A DNA stretch of 42,918 nucleotides. Source: Nocardia sp. Lineage in GTDB: Bacteria; Actinomycetota; Actinomycetes; Mycobacteriales; Mycobacteriaceae. Of this stretch, positions 27,817 to 35,362 are shown piece by piece; position 1 is the stretch's first letter, and each line of letters begins with the position of its first letter. The stretch lies in the NCBI RefSeq assembly GCF_025465275.1, contig NZ_JAODNK010000053.1, positions 1 to 42,918 of the forward strand, written 5' to 3'. The position numbers and the translations under genes were made by a program. Below the pieces are notes generated by a model that was not told where the DNA came from, ran no database searches, and was given only the letters and a program-made list of their open reading frames with translations.

Positions 27817-27890
27817 GCACCGAACAGCGCGCCCACGTATCGAACAGCACTCCTCCGCACTGTTCGGCCGAGACAAACGCTGTGCCGCCA
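27817..27890. repeat. 74-bp repeat core, copy A
   Basis: First copy, beginning 11 bp after the bioQ stop. The inner arms are GAACAG/CTGTTC with a 12-nt loop; the loop differs from copy B while the flanks are conserved. Confidence 0.7.
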
Positions 27891-28023
27891 ACACGAGCGC
27901 GCTCAACCAGGCCGCTCTCACTCCACAACAGCCCGCACGCCACAGCCTGACTCGACCTCCGGGCCGCAGCAGTTGATCAGCGACGCACGCCACCTACTGA
28001 ACGCCCACCGACCCATCGCAGCG

Positions 28024-28097
28024 GCACCGAACAGCGCGCCCACGCATCGAACAGCGCTTGCAAAGGCTGTTCGGCTGAGACAAACGCTGTGCCGCCG
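28024..28097. repeat. 74-bp repeat core, copy B
   Basis: The best-folded copy: GAACAGC/GCTGTTC with inner CTT/AAG, nearly palindromic over 24 nt. Preceded by the second bioQ-tail copy. Confidence 0.7.
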
Positions 28098-28147
28098 ACC
28101 GCAGGCAAGATCCAGACGGCACTCGCGTTCGCCGAGCCCCCTGCCCT

Positions 28148-28221
28148 GCACCAAACAGCGCCACCTCGCATCAAACAGCGCTGGTGAGGGCTGTTCGACT
28201 AAGACGAAGGCTGTTCCGCCG
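28148..28221. repeat. 74-bp repeat core, copy C
   Basis: Same length without gaps; arms AACAGC/GCTGTT. It is followed, as copy A is, by a stretch of about 100 bp leading into a bioQ-tail copy. Confidence 0.68.
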
Positions 28222-28365
28222 ATGTGCAGCACTGCTGGACAAGACACGGCGCTGCACTCCAATCTGGGCGGCCAGCCTGATTCGACTTCCGGGCTCCAGA
28301 TGTTCATCAGAGACAAGTGCCGCCTGCCGGCCGTGGCTGACGGGTGGCACGCGCGTATCTCAGCA

Positions 28366-28439
28366 GGAGCGAACAGCCCGCCTTTGTATGGGGCAGCGCT
28401 TCCTGGCGCTGTCTGGATATGACGCGGGCTGTGCTGTCG
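28366..28439. repeat. 74-bp repeat core, copy D (degenerate)
   Basis: Aligns to copy A without gaps but with many substitutions. The start (CGAACAGC), centre (CAGC, GC.CTGT) and end (GCTGTGC) are kept. It lies 85 bp after the third bioQ-tail copy begins, against 76 bp in bioQ itself. Confidence 0.55.
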
Positions 28440-28525
28440 GGGTGGGGGCGGGGCCTGTGGCCGGGTGCTGGGGTGGCGATTGACCAGCAAATCGGGCTTA
28501 TCGGGCGGGGCGGTAGGGTTTGGGG
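28439..28525 (+). other. G-run clusters upstream of the cobalamin riboswitch
   Basis: Two G-quadruplex-capable tracts on the plus strand. 28503-28525 has runs GGG, GGGG, GGG, GGGG with loops of 1, 5 and 3 nt. 28439-28473 has runs of 4, 5, 4, 3 and 4 G with one longer loop. A weak -10 candidate TAGGGT (28514-28519) overlaps the second. Confidence 0.5.
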
Positions 28526-28533
28526 TTGTTGTT

Positions 28534-28622
28534 GGCAGGTGCGGGAATCCGGTGTGAATCCGGAGCGGTCGCGCCACTGTGAGCGTCCGGTGGTTTCGGG
28601 TGCGAGTCAGACCTCCCCTGCC
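28534..28622 (+). promoter_or_regulatory. Cobalamin (AdoCbl) riboswitch
   Basis: GGCAGG...CCTGCC closes the element. Inside are CGGGAATCCGGTGTGAATCC, then GCGGTCGCGCCACTGTG, matching the conserved B12-box core, followed by a GAGTCAGACCTCCCC segment near the 3' side. It precedes the first B12-type importer gene by 46 nt and probably shuts off translation or transcription of that operon when cobalamin is plentiful. Confidence 0.9.
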
Positions 28623-28668
28623 ATGGAGTTCTCTGGAGAGGCCGCGCATTGCCTGTGGAGTTTCATCG

Positions 28669-29700
28669 ATGAGTCGTGCTCGGCTTTCGATTGCCTTGCC
28701 CCTGCTCGGGGGGCTTTTACTGGGTGCCATGGTGGTCGCTACCGGGTTCGGTGCGGAGACTGTGCCGCTGCATTCGGTGATTGATGTATTGCATCGGCGG
28801 GTCAGTGGTATCGCGCCTGATGACTTGGGGCTGGACACGATTGTGTGGCAGTTGCGGGTGCCTCGGACCGTGCTTGCCGCGATTGTCGGGGCGGGGCTCG
28901 CGGTGGCGGGGGCGGCCATGCAGACACTGGTGCGCAACCCGCTTGCGGACCCGTATCTGCTGGGCGTTTCCTCGGGGGCCGGGGTCGGTGCGGCGGCCGT
29001 GATTACCTCGGGGCTTTTTGCCGGGGCCGGGTTGTGGGCGCTGTCGACCGGGGCGCTGGCGGGGGCGTTGGTCGCTGCCGCTGCGGTATTCCTGATCGCC
29101 ATGGCGCAGGGCGGGTTGACCCCGCTGCGATTGGTGCTCACCGGGACTGTGCTCGGCTCGGCTTTCGCGGCGCTCAGCAGCTATCTCATCTTCCGCAGCA
29201 GTGAGCCGGCAGCCGCGCAGTCGGTGCTGTTCTGGCTGCTGGGCAGTCTCTCGGGTGCGGATTGGACGCGAATCCTCTTGCCCGCCTGTGTGGTCGGGGC
29301 GAGTCTGGTGGTGTTGCTGGTCGCCGCCAATTGGCTGGACGCGCTCAATCTCGGTGCGGATGCCGCCGCCTCGGTGGGAGTTCCCGTGCGCGAGATGAGG
29401 ATTGCGCTCTTCGTGCTGCTGGCGGTGCTCGTCGGCGTGCTGGTGGCCGTCTCCGGTGGGATCGGCTTCGTCGGTCTGGTGGTGCCGCACGCCGCGCGCC
29501 TGCTCGTCGGGCCGCGGCATCGTGCGCTGCTGCCCGCCGCCGCACTCTGCGGTGCGTTCTTTCTGGTAGTTGCGGATGCCGCGACCCGGGTTCTGGTGCG
29601 CCCCACCGAGATTCCGGTCGGCGTTCTCACCGGCCTGATCGGCGCACCCGCCTTTCTCATCCTCATGGGCCGGCGACGCTACCGATTCGGTGCGGCATGA
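28669..29700 (+). CDS. btuC: FecCD/BtuC-type ABC importer permease
   Basis: A 343-residue permease with about ten membrane helices. Family landmarks are WQLRVPRTVLAAIVGAGLAVAGAAMQTLVRNPLADPYLLGVSSGAG in the first half and GIGFVGLVVPHAARLLVGPRHR, the coupling region, near the C-terminus. The fold serves siderophores, haem and B12; the cobalamin riboswitch directly upstream argues for B12 or cobinamide. ATG 28669 has GGAG about 8 nt before it; the frame is open into the riboswitch, which cannot be coding. It overlaps the ATPase gene by 4 nt (ATGA). G-ending codons, notably GGG, are unusually common in the first two thirds. Confidence 0.92.
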   Translation: MSRARLSIALPLLGGLLLGAMVVATGFGAETVPLHSVIDVLHRRVSGIAPDDLGLDTIVWQLRVPRTVLAAIVGAGLAVAGAAMQTLVRNPLADPYLLGVSSGAGVGAAAVITSGLFAGAGLWALSTGALAGALVAAAAVFLIAMAQGGLTPLRLVLTGTVLGSAFAALSSYLIFRSSEPAAAQSVLFWLLGSLSGADWTRILLPACVVGASLVVLLVAANWLDALNLGADAAASVGVPVREMRIALFVLLAVLVGVLVAVSGGIGFVGLVVPHAARLLVGPRHRALLPAAALCGAFFLVVADAATRVLVRPTEIPVGVLTGLIGAPAFLILMGRRRYRFGAA

Positions 29701-30611
29701 CGGATAACGGTGGATCGCGGCCAAAAACGCGCCGGGATGACGAGGGGATGCTCACCGGCGGGAATGCGGAGGCTGATCGGGGGGCGCCAGCCGACAGACG
29801 TGCGCGAAGCGACGGGGATGCGCTGAAAGACGGGGATGCGCTGGTTGTGCGGGGGTTGGCTTGTGCGGCTGGGCGGCGGACTGTGGTGGAGGGGGTGGGG
29901 TTTGCTGTTCGGGCTGGGGAGACGGTGGGGATTGTCGGGCCCAACGGGAGTGGAAAGACGACGCTGTTGCGGACGCTTGCGGGGCTGGTGAAGCCGGTGC
30001 GGGGGCAGGTCGTGGTGAACGGGCAGGAACTGCACGGGCTTTCGGCTCGGGAGCGGGCTCGACGGGTGGGATTCGTGGCGCAGGATCAGTCGGCGTCGGA
30101 GGATTTGCTGGTCGGGGAATTGGTGGCGCTCGGGCGGACGCCGTATCTGCCGCCGTGGGGTGGGGGCGGTCCCGATGAGCAGCGGATTATCGAAGATGCC
30201 TTGCGCAGTGTGGATTTGGCGGGGTTCGCCGGGCGGGCGGTGAGCCGGCTGTCCGGGGGTGAGCGGCAGCGCGTGCTGCTGGCGCGGGCCCTGGCGCAGG
30301 AGACGCCGCTGCTGCTGCTCGACGAGCCGACCAATCATCTCGACGTCACCCATCAGCTGCAATTGCTGGAATTGGCACGCGGATTGGATCGCACCGTGGT
30401 CACCAGCCTGCACGATCTGGCACTGGCCGACCAGTACTGCGATCGAGTGCTGGTACTGCGCGAAGGCCGCGCGCATCCGCTCGAACCACCCGATATCGCA
30501 TTGCGGACCGAGGTTCTCGACACCGTATTCGGTGTGCACGCCATTCGGGTTCCGCATCCGGACACCGGTCAGCCACATCTGCTGATCACCGCGCGAAAGG
30601 CACAGTCTTGA
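29697..30611 (+). CDS. btuD: ABC importer ATPase, BtuD type
   Basis: A 304-residue ATPase with Walker A GPNGSGKTT, Q-loop in VGFVAQDQSA, signature LSGGERQR, Walker B LLLLDEPTNHLD and the switch His in SLHDLALA. The start overlaps the permease stop. The first 45 or so residues (Arg/Asp/Gly-rich, with DGDALKDGDAL) precede the ATPase fold and look non-conserved, so a later start is possible. It drives the BtuC-type channel at the inner membrane face. Confidence 0.9.
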   Translation: MTDNGGSRPKTRRDDEGMLTGGNAEADRGAPADRRARSDGDALKDGDALVVRGLACAAGRRTVVEGVGFAVRAGETVGIVGPNGSGKTTLLRTLAGLVKPVRGQVVVNGQELHGLSARERARRVGFVAQDQSASEDLLVGELVALGRTPYLPPWGGGGPDEQRIIEDALRSVDLAGFAGRAVSRLSGGERQRVLLARALAQETPLLLLDEPTNHLDVTHQLQLLELARGLDRTVVTSLHDLALADQYCDRVLVLREGRAHPLEPPDIALRTEVLDTVFGVHAIRVPHPDTGQPHLLITARKAQS

Positions 30612-31627
30612 AACAACTCTCCCGGATCGTCGCGGCCACGGCACTGGCGGGCGCGCTGGCGGCCTGCAGCACTCCGCACGCCGCGACCGGCAATCTGACC
30701 GTTCGCAATTGCGGCGCGGACGCCAAATTCCCGTCGCCCGCCCAGCGCATGTTCGTCAATGACGGCAATCTGATCTCCACGGTGCTGGCGCTCGGTGCGC
30801 AGGATCAGGTGGTCGCGGTATCGAGCCTGAAACGTGATGCCGACACCCTGCGCCGCCACTACGGCGATGCCGTGAACCGGCTGAATTCCGTTGCGCCCGA
30901 CTACCCGTCGCGTGAGACGGTGCTCGCGCAGCGCCCCGATGTCATGGTCGCCGGCTGGAACTACGGCTATTCGGAGGCCGGCAACCTCACCCCGGATTCG
31001 CTGCGCGCCGCCGGAGTCGCCCCCTACGTGCTCACCGAGAGCTGCCGCCGCCCCGATGGCGAACGCGGCATCACCGACGCCTGGACCGCGCTGCACACCG
31101 ATCTCACCGATCTGGGCGCGATCACCGGCCGCACCGAGCGCGCCACCGAACTCACCGCCGATCTGGATCGACGCCTCACCGCCCTGCGCGCAGCACCGCA
31201 GCCGGAGCACCGCCCCACCGTCTTCCTCTTCGACAGCGCCTCCGACACCGTCTTCTCCAGCGGTAAATACGGTGCGCCCCAGGCGATTCTGGACTCGGCC
31301 GGCGCCCGCAATGCCCTCGACGATGTCGCCGACACCTGGACCGCGGTCTCCTGGGAGCGCCTCGTCGCGGCCGATCCGGACGCGATTGTCTTCGTCGACT
31401 ATCCCCCGCAGTCCTTCCAGCAGAAGGTGGATCTGCTGCGGTCCAAGCCCGGCATCCACAACCTGCGCGCGGTCACTCAATCCCGCTTCCTGAACCTGCC
31501 CTACGCCCTGTGGACCAGCGGGCCGTTGAATATCGATGCCGCCGAACAGGTCCGGGTGCAGCTGGAGCGCTGGAATCTGGTGCCCGCCTCCAGCATTCGC
31601 CCCGCCTCGGACGACACCGTGCACTGA
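30608..31627 (+). CDS. btuF: B12-type substrate-binding lipoprotein
   Basis: A 339-residue periplasmic-binding-type protein. The lipoprotein signal ends LAGALAAC (Cys20). Two lobes follow: STVLALGAQDQVVAVSSLKRDAD and VLAQRPDVMVAGW in the first, PTVFLFDSASDTVFSSGKYGAPQAILDSAGARN and DAIVFVDYPP in the second, as in the cobalamin/iron-siderophore binding family. The TTG start at 30608 overlaps the ATPase stop (TTGA). It completes a riboswitch-controlled importer operon. Its stop is only 7 bp from that of a convergent gene. Confidence 0.9.
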   Translation: MKQLSRIVAATALAGALAACSTPHAATGNLTVRNCGADAKFPSPAQRMFVNDGNLISTVLALGAQDQVVAVSSLKRDADTLRRHYGDAVNRLNSVAPDYPSRETVLAQRPDVMVAGWNYGYSEAGNLTPDSLRAAGVAPYVLTESCRRPDGERGITDAWTALHTDLTDLGAITGRTERATELTADLDRRLTALRAAPQPEHRPTVFLFDSASDTVFSSGKYGAPQAILDSAGARNALDDVADTWTAVSWERLVAADPDAIVFVDYPPQSFQQKVDLLRSKPGIHNLRAVTQSRFLNLPYALWTSGPLNIDAAEQVRVQLERWNLVPASSIRPASDDTVH

Positions 31628-31634
31628 CCCGAGC

Positions 31635-32789
31635 TCAATGCTCCGACAATGCTGCGGCAGTGAGCGATTCACGCTGCACCAGCTGAATGAACGGCACCAC
31701 CTGCTGCTCGATCAGCGTGTTGTACTCCACCGGCCGCTGAATGGGATTGGCATGCTCGGTGTTCCGGGTGAACGCCACCATCAGCGTGCCGTTCACCCCG
31801 CCGACCTGGTCGATGAGCACCCGATGGGAGTACTCGACGTCCACGATCGGATCGCGCCAGCCTTCGTGCGGGCGGATATAGACAATGGCCGGGCGCGGTT
31901 TACTGCCCGCGGGTTTCGCCAGCGCCCGCAGGTCATCGATGGCGCCGCCCGCGACAATGGCCTTGAACTGGGCTTCGATCAGCCCGTTGCTGGCGGCGTC
32001 GGTATTGAAGATCTTGTCGCGCAGCACCTGAGCCACCGCCGACCGGAACCGGTCCCAGCGAATGCCGTACTGCCCGCCCCCGACGTAACTCTCGTGGCGC
32101 GCATAGGTTTCGACGACCAGGCGCAGTAGGCGACTCTCGCGCGCACCGGGGATCCAGCCCATCCAGCGTTCCATTTCTTCACCCTGGTCCCGGCTTTCGG
32201 GACGCACGGCGTGCAGGTCGACGGGTGTGCAATCGAGGATCACCCCGAGCACTCGACGTGAGCTCCCGGTGTGCAGATGTTTGGCGACCTCGAGCGCGAT
32301 CACCCCGCCCATGCTGTGCCCGACGAGCACCACATTGGGCATCTTCCCCGCCTCGGTGACCTTCACGATGAGGTCGGCGATCACCTTGGTGTCGATACCG
32401 GCATTGTCGTAGCGCACCGCCCACACCGACCCCAGCGCGGTCAGCGACGGCAACGCTCGCGCGGTATCGGTGGCGTCGAGCACCCCCAGCCCGACCAGAT
32501 CGAAGACGGCGGTATCAGCGGCCTGCGGGCTGGAAGGCCCGGCGATGGGTACGACGGCCGGTTCGGTGCGCGCCAGCCGCGCCCGCTCCGGAGCGACGTC
32601 GAGCATCATGTACTGGCCGAAGATGCCCAGCATGAGCAGCGGAATCAGGCTCAGTCGCAGCAACAGCAGCCGGGTTCGCCGCCGGTGGACCCAGCCCTGC
32701 CCCAGCCTGGTTTCGTGCAGGCGGGCGCGCCGCCGCCGATCGTCGTACTCGGCGGCCGTGGACGGGTAGGGATAGCCCGGCAACGCCAT
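31635..32789 (-). CDS. Membrane-anchored alpha/beta hydrolase (thioesterase-like)
   Basis: A 384-residue protein. A basic cytoplasmic N-terminus (DDRRRRARLHETRLG) is followed by one TM (about 41-60), which likely leaves the catalytic domain outside. The nucleophile is Ser159 in VLVGHSMGGVIALEVA, resembling thioesterase/alpha-beta hydrolases; ILDCTPVDL and later VAFTRNTEHANP may hold other active-site residues. MVPxxG-like oxyanion elements are not clear. Possible roles include cell-envelope ester or lipid turnover; none is proven. It is convergent with the B12-type importer operon and downstream of the SRPBCC gene on the same strand. Confidence 0.72.
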   Translation of the reverse strand: MALPGYPYPSTAAEYDDRRRRARLHETRLGQGWVHRRRTRLLLLRLSLIPLLMLGIFGQYMMLDVAPERARLARTEPAVVPIAGPSSPQAADTAVFDLVGLGVLDATDTARALPSLTALGSVWAVRYDNAGIDTKVIADLIVKVTEAGKMPNVVLVGHSMGGVIALEVAKHLHTGSSRRVLGVILDCTPVDLHAVRPESRDQGEEMERWMGWIPGARESRLLRLVVETYARHESYVGGGQYGIRWDRFRSAVAQVLRDKIFNTDAASNGLIEAQFKAIVAGGAIDDLRALAKPAGSKPRPAIVYIRPHEGWRDPIVDVEYSHRVLIDQVGGVNGTLMVAFTRNTEHANPIQRPVEYNTLIEQQVVPFIQLVQRESLTAAALSEH

Positions 32790-32845
32790 ACCAATCCACC
32801 ATAGGCACCCGAGGGCCGATCGCGCCGCCGTTGCGCGCGCCCGGC

Positions 32846-33337
32846 TCAGACTTTCGGCGTGTCCGCTGCCGCCTGTTCGGCGAGGGTGGCGAGCTTGGCG
32901 AGGGACATACGGAAGCCGAGTTCATTGTCGTCCGGGGCCAGCCCGGGCGGCAGATTGTCGTGCCGGGCGATCACCCGGGTGCCGCCGGGAACCGCGAAGA
33001 GCGAATAGGTAATGGTCATTTCGCCGCTCAGGCTCGGATTGTCGGTCTCGAACTCGACGTTCTGGACCACCTCCGCATCCGACACCAGCCGCACGAACGT
33101 CCCGTGGAAGGTATCGGTGCGCGCGGAGGTCTTACCGGCGGCGGTCGGCACGTCGTAGGTGAGGGAGATGCGGAAACGACCGCCGACGCGCGGATCGAAT
33201 TCGTGGATGCGGCTGGTCATCCCGTCGGGGACCATCCAGGTTCGTACCGAACGCGCATCCAGGAGCGCCCGAAAGACATTCGGGCGAGGCGCACTCACGA
33301 ACCACTCGACGCGGGTGGAGTTCACGCGCGCCACCAT
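32846..33337 (-). CDS. SRPBCC / AHSA1-like START-fold protein
   Basis: A 163-residue protein of the AHSA1-type SRPBCC family: VEWFVSAPRPNVFRALLDARSVRTWMVPDGM at the N-terminus, EFDPRVGGRFRISLTY in the middle and the terminal helix LGFRMSLAKLATLAEQAA. The fold forms a hydrophobic pocket, and members bind lipids or polyketides or act on Hsp90; the ligand here is unknown. ATG 33337 is chosen, with GTG 33325 as an alternative. It follows the histidine kinase by 49 bp on the same strand, so it may be an output gene of the same cluster. Confidence 0.8.
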   Translation of the reverse strand: MVARVNSTRVEWFVSAPRPNVFRALLDARSVRTWMVPDGMTSRIHEFDPRVGGRFRISLTYDVPTAAGKTSARTDTFHGTFVRLVSDAEVVQNVEFETDNPSLSGEMTITYSLFAVPGGTRVIARHDNLPPGLAPDDNELGFRMSLAKLATLAEQAAADTPKV

Positions 33338-33386
33338 ACGCCGCAGCGGTGGCTTTCGCGGCGGGTTGAAGGGGAACACCAGCAGG

Positions 33387-34664
33387 TCAGAGCTGTGGTG
33401 GCGCGGGCAGTACGAGGGTCGCCAGTGTGCCGCCGTCCGGCGCGGATCCAATGGCCACCGAACCGGAGTGTGCCCGGGCCACCCACTGCACGAGCGACAG
33501 TCCGATGCCGTGCCTGCCGCCCGCACCGGTAGCGCCGCGCTCGAACGGATCGGCCAGCGCCGGATCCAATCCCGGACCGTGATCGCGCACGGTGACCGCG
33601 TGATCCTCGACCGTGATCTCCACCGGGGTACCGCCGTGCACCAGCGCATTGTCGACGAGATTGCGCACCGCCAGCGCCAGCAGATCCGGATCCGCCTGCA
33701 CCACAGTCGGTTCGGTACGCAATTCGATACCAGGCACACCGACTTCGGCGACCACACCCTCGACCAGCTGGTCGAGCCGCAGCCGCTCCGCATCGAGCTC
33801 AGTGAGCCCGGTTTCGGTGCGAGTGCGCGCGAGTAGTCCTGCGACCAGGCGACCCATCCGATCAGTGAGGTCGCGGGCATCGGTCACGGCACGCCGGGTG
33901 TCGTCCGGATCGCGAAGGGCCGCATCGAGATACAGCCGCAGGGTGGCCAGCGGCGTCCGCAATTCGTGCGAGGCGTCGGACAGGAAGCGCTCCTGCTCAT
34001 CGAGCATGCGCACCGCCGGGCGGGTGCTCACCGCGGACAGCAGATGCCCGGCCAGCGCCGCCAGCGCGATGAGCGCCAGCCCACCGAATTCGAGGGCCAG
34101 CACCAGGCGGCGATGATCGGCCATCGAGGCGGACGGGTCGGCGCCCGCGAAAACCACTGCGCCGATGACAGTTTCGTTGTCCCACACCGGAGCCGCCGCC
34201 ACCCGGGTGGGATGCCCGGTGCTATCGGTCAGCGTGCTCAGCACGGTCTCCTCCGCGGTGGCAACGTCGGTGGCGGGCCCGGTCAGATCCGCCGGCAACG
34301 CCGCGCGCCGATGCCCGAACCGCTCGCGCCACTGCCCGTCCGCATCCCGCACCATGACCGCGACGCCATAGGTGCCCTGCGCGAGGTCGTCCTCGTGCAG
34401 GGTTTCCAGATCGACGGAGCCGTCGTCGTTCCACGCCACCACGCGCGCCAGTCCGGTGACGACCCGATCGACCCTGTCGTCGAGTGCCCGATCCCTGGAA
34501 TGGGAATCGATGGAGGCCGCGACCGTTCCGAGGACAAGCAGACTGACAGCGGTGAGCGCCGTGAACAGCCCGGTCAACAGCCAGCGCATGCGCCGCAGCT
34601 GCGCGAGGGTTGTCGGACTCGTACTCCTGGTCCGGCGACGGGGTCGTACGAGCGGGAGCTTCAC
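33387..34664 (-). CDS. Sensor histidine kinase
   Basis: A 425-residue membrane kinase. TM1 is at about 28-51, an extracytoplasmic sensor domain of about 135 residues follows, TM2 is at about 188-210, a short HAMP-like linker comes next, then the H-box FLSDASHELRTPLATL with phosphorylated His233, N-box LAVRNLVDNALVHG, G1-box VRDHGPGLDP and G2 RHGIGLSLVQW. All catalytic motifs are intact. The GTG start overlaps the response-regulator stop (GTGA). The sensor domain has no motif I recognise. Confidence 0.92.
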   Translation of the reverse strand: MKLPLVRPRRRTRSTSPTTLAQLRRMRWLLTGLFTALTAVSLLVLGTVAASIDSHSRDRALDDRVDRVVTGLARVVAWNDDGSVDLETLHEDDLAQGTYGVAVMVRDADGQWRERFGHRRAALPADLTGPATDVATAEETVLSTLTDSTGHPTRVAAAPVWDNETVIGAVVFAGADPSASMADHRRLVLALEFGGLALIALAALAGHLLSAVSTRPAVRMLDEQERFLSDASHELRTPLATLRLYLDAALRDPDDTRRAVTDARDLTDRMGRLVAGLLARTRTETGLTELDAERLRLDQLVEGVVAEVGVPGIELRTEPTVVQADPDLLALAVRNLVDNALVHGGTPVEITVEDHAVTVRDHGPGLDPALADPFERGATGAGGRHGIGLSLVQWVARAHSGSVAIGSAPDGGTLATLVLPAPPQL

Positions 34665-35335
34665 GGTGGCGGGGCGATCGTGAAGCCGACACCCCGGACC
34701 GTTTCGATGATCGGCGGGTCGCCGAGCTTGCGGCGCAGCTGCGTCATCACCACATCGACCACATTGGAGGCCGGTTCGGCCATTTCATCCCAGCAGCATT
34801 CGATGAGATCGGTGCGGGTCACCACCGACCCGGCGCGTGCCGCGAGCATTTCCAGTACGCCGAACTCCTTGGGCGTCAAGGTGAGCAGCACCCCGTCGCG
34901 ATGTACGCGGCGGCGCGGCCGGTCCACGACAAGATCGCCGATCTCGGTGCGCGTGGACGCGGGCAATTCCTGGCGGCGGCACAGCGCCCGCACCCGAGCG
35001 GTGAGCTCATCCATGGCGAAGGGCTTGACCACATAGTCGTCGGCCCCGTTCGCGAAGCCATCGAGGCGGTCGGCCAGCGCGTCACGGGCGGTGAGCATCA
35101 GCACCGGCGTGCGCCGGCCCGACTCCCGTTGCGCACGCACCAGATCCAAACCGTCCCCGTCGGGCAGGCCCCGATCGACGACCAGGCAGTCGTAGCGATT
35201 CACCGCGATCTTGAGATCGGCCTCGGCGTAGTCCCGAGCCAGATCGACCGCGAACCCGGCGGCCCGCAGCCCGGCGGCGACCTCGTCGCCCAGGGGGAGA
35301 TCGTCCTCGCACACCAGTACTCGCACTTGTCCCAT
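34661..35335 (-). CDS. OmpR-family response regulator
   Basis: A 224-residue regulator with receiver domain 1-118 (acidic pocket CEDD, phospho-acceptor Asp54 in LVVDRGLPDGDG, TARD and Lys in VVKPFAM) and an OmpR-type winged helix at about 128-220 (LTPKEFGVLEMLAARAGSVVTRTDLIECCWDE, then MTQLRRKLGDPPIIETVRGVGF). It is coupled to the histidine kinase. It starts only 27 bp after the DUF1501 gene on the same strand, so the two-component pair is probably in one transcript with the DUF1800/DUF1501 genes. The 27-bp gap contains no evident promoter. Confidence 0.93.
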   Translation of the reverse strand: MGQVRVLVCEDDLPLGDEVAAGLRAAGFAVDLARDYAEADLKIAVNRYDCLVVDRGLPDGDGLDLVRAQRESGRRTPVLMLTARDALADRLDGFANGADDYVVKPFAMDELTARVRALCRRQELPASTRTEIGDLVVDRPRRRVHRDGVLLTLTPKEFGVLEMLAARAGSVVTRTDLIECCWDEMAEPASNVVDVVMTQLRRKLGDPPIIETVRGVGFTIAPPP

Positions 35336-35362
35336 TACATCACCGATCCGATTCCGCCCGGC

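Larger units (their letters stand above)
27741..28439. repeat. Composite repeat array derived from the bioQ 3' end
   Basis: Four ungapped 74-bp core copies start at 27817, 28024, 28148 and 28366. Degenerate copies of the bioQ tail (27741-27790 in the gene) recur at about 27951-27995 and 28281-28330, the second still readable as GLQMFIRD against GLQLFISG. Copies 1 and 2 of the core match at 62 of 74 positions; the fourth is the most diverged. Each core has an inner stem GAACAGC/GCTGTTC and an outer AACAGCG/CGCTGT pair, so it can fold into a nested hairpin. Open frames on both strands of this region look like remnants, not genes. Confidence 0.7.

Noticed and set aside
27973..28422. Plus-strand frame of about 150 codons in the array
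   Set aside because: It is made of degenerate bioQ-tail and hairpin-repeat translations; best explained as a remnant, not a functional gene.
27741..28439. Repeat array considered as a CRISPR locus
   Set aside because: Units are 74 bp, spaced irregularly (207, 124 and 218 bp between starts), the intervening DNA is itself repeated, and there are no cas genes.
28579..28668. N-terminal extension of btuC into the leader
   Set aside because: It would translate the cobalamin riboswitch; ATG 28669 has a ribosome site and starts the first membrane helix region.
27918..29141. Long minus-strand frame running through the repeat array and the start of btuC
   Set aside because: Its translation mirrors the repeats and then runs antisense to a clear permease; no domain features and it crosses the riboswitch.
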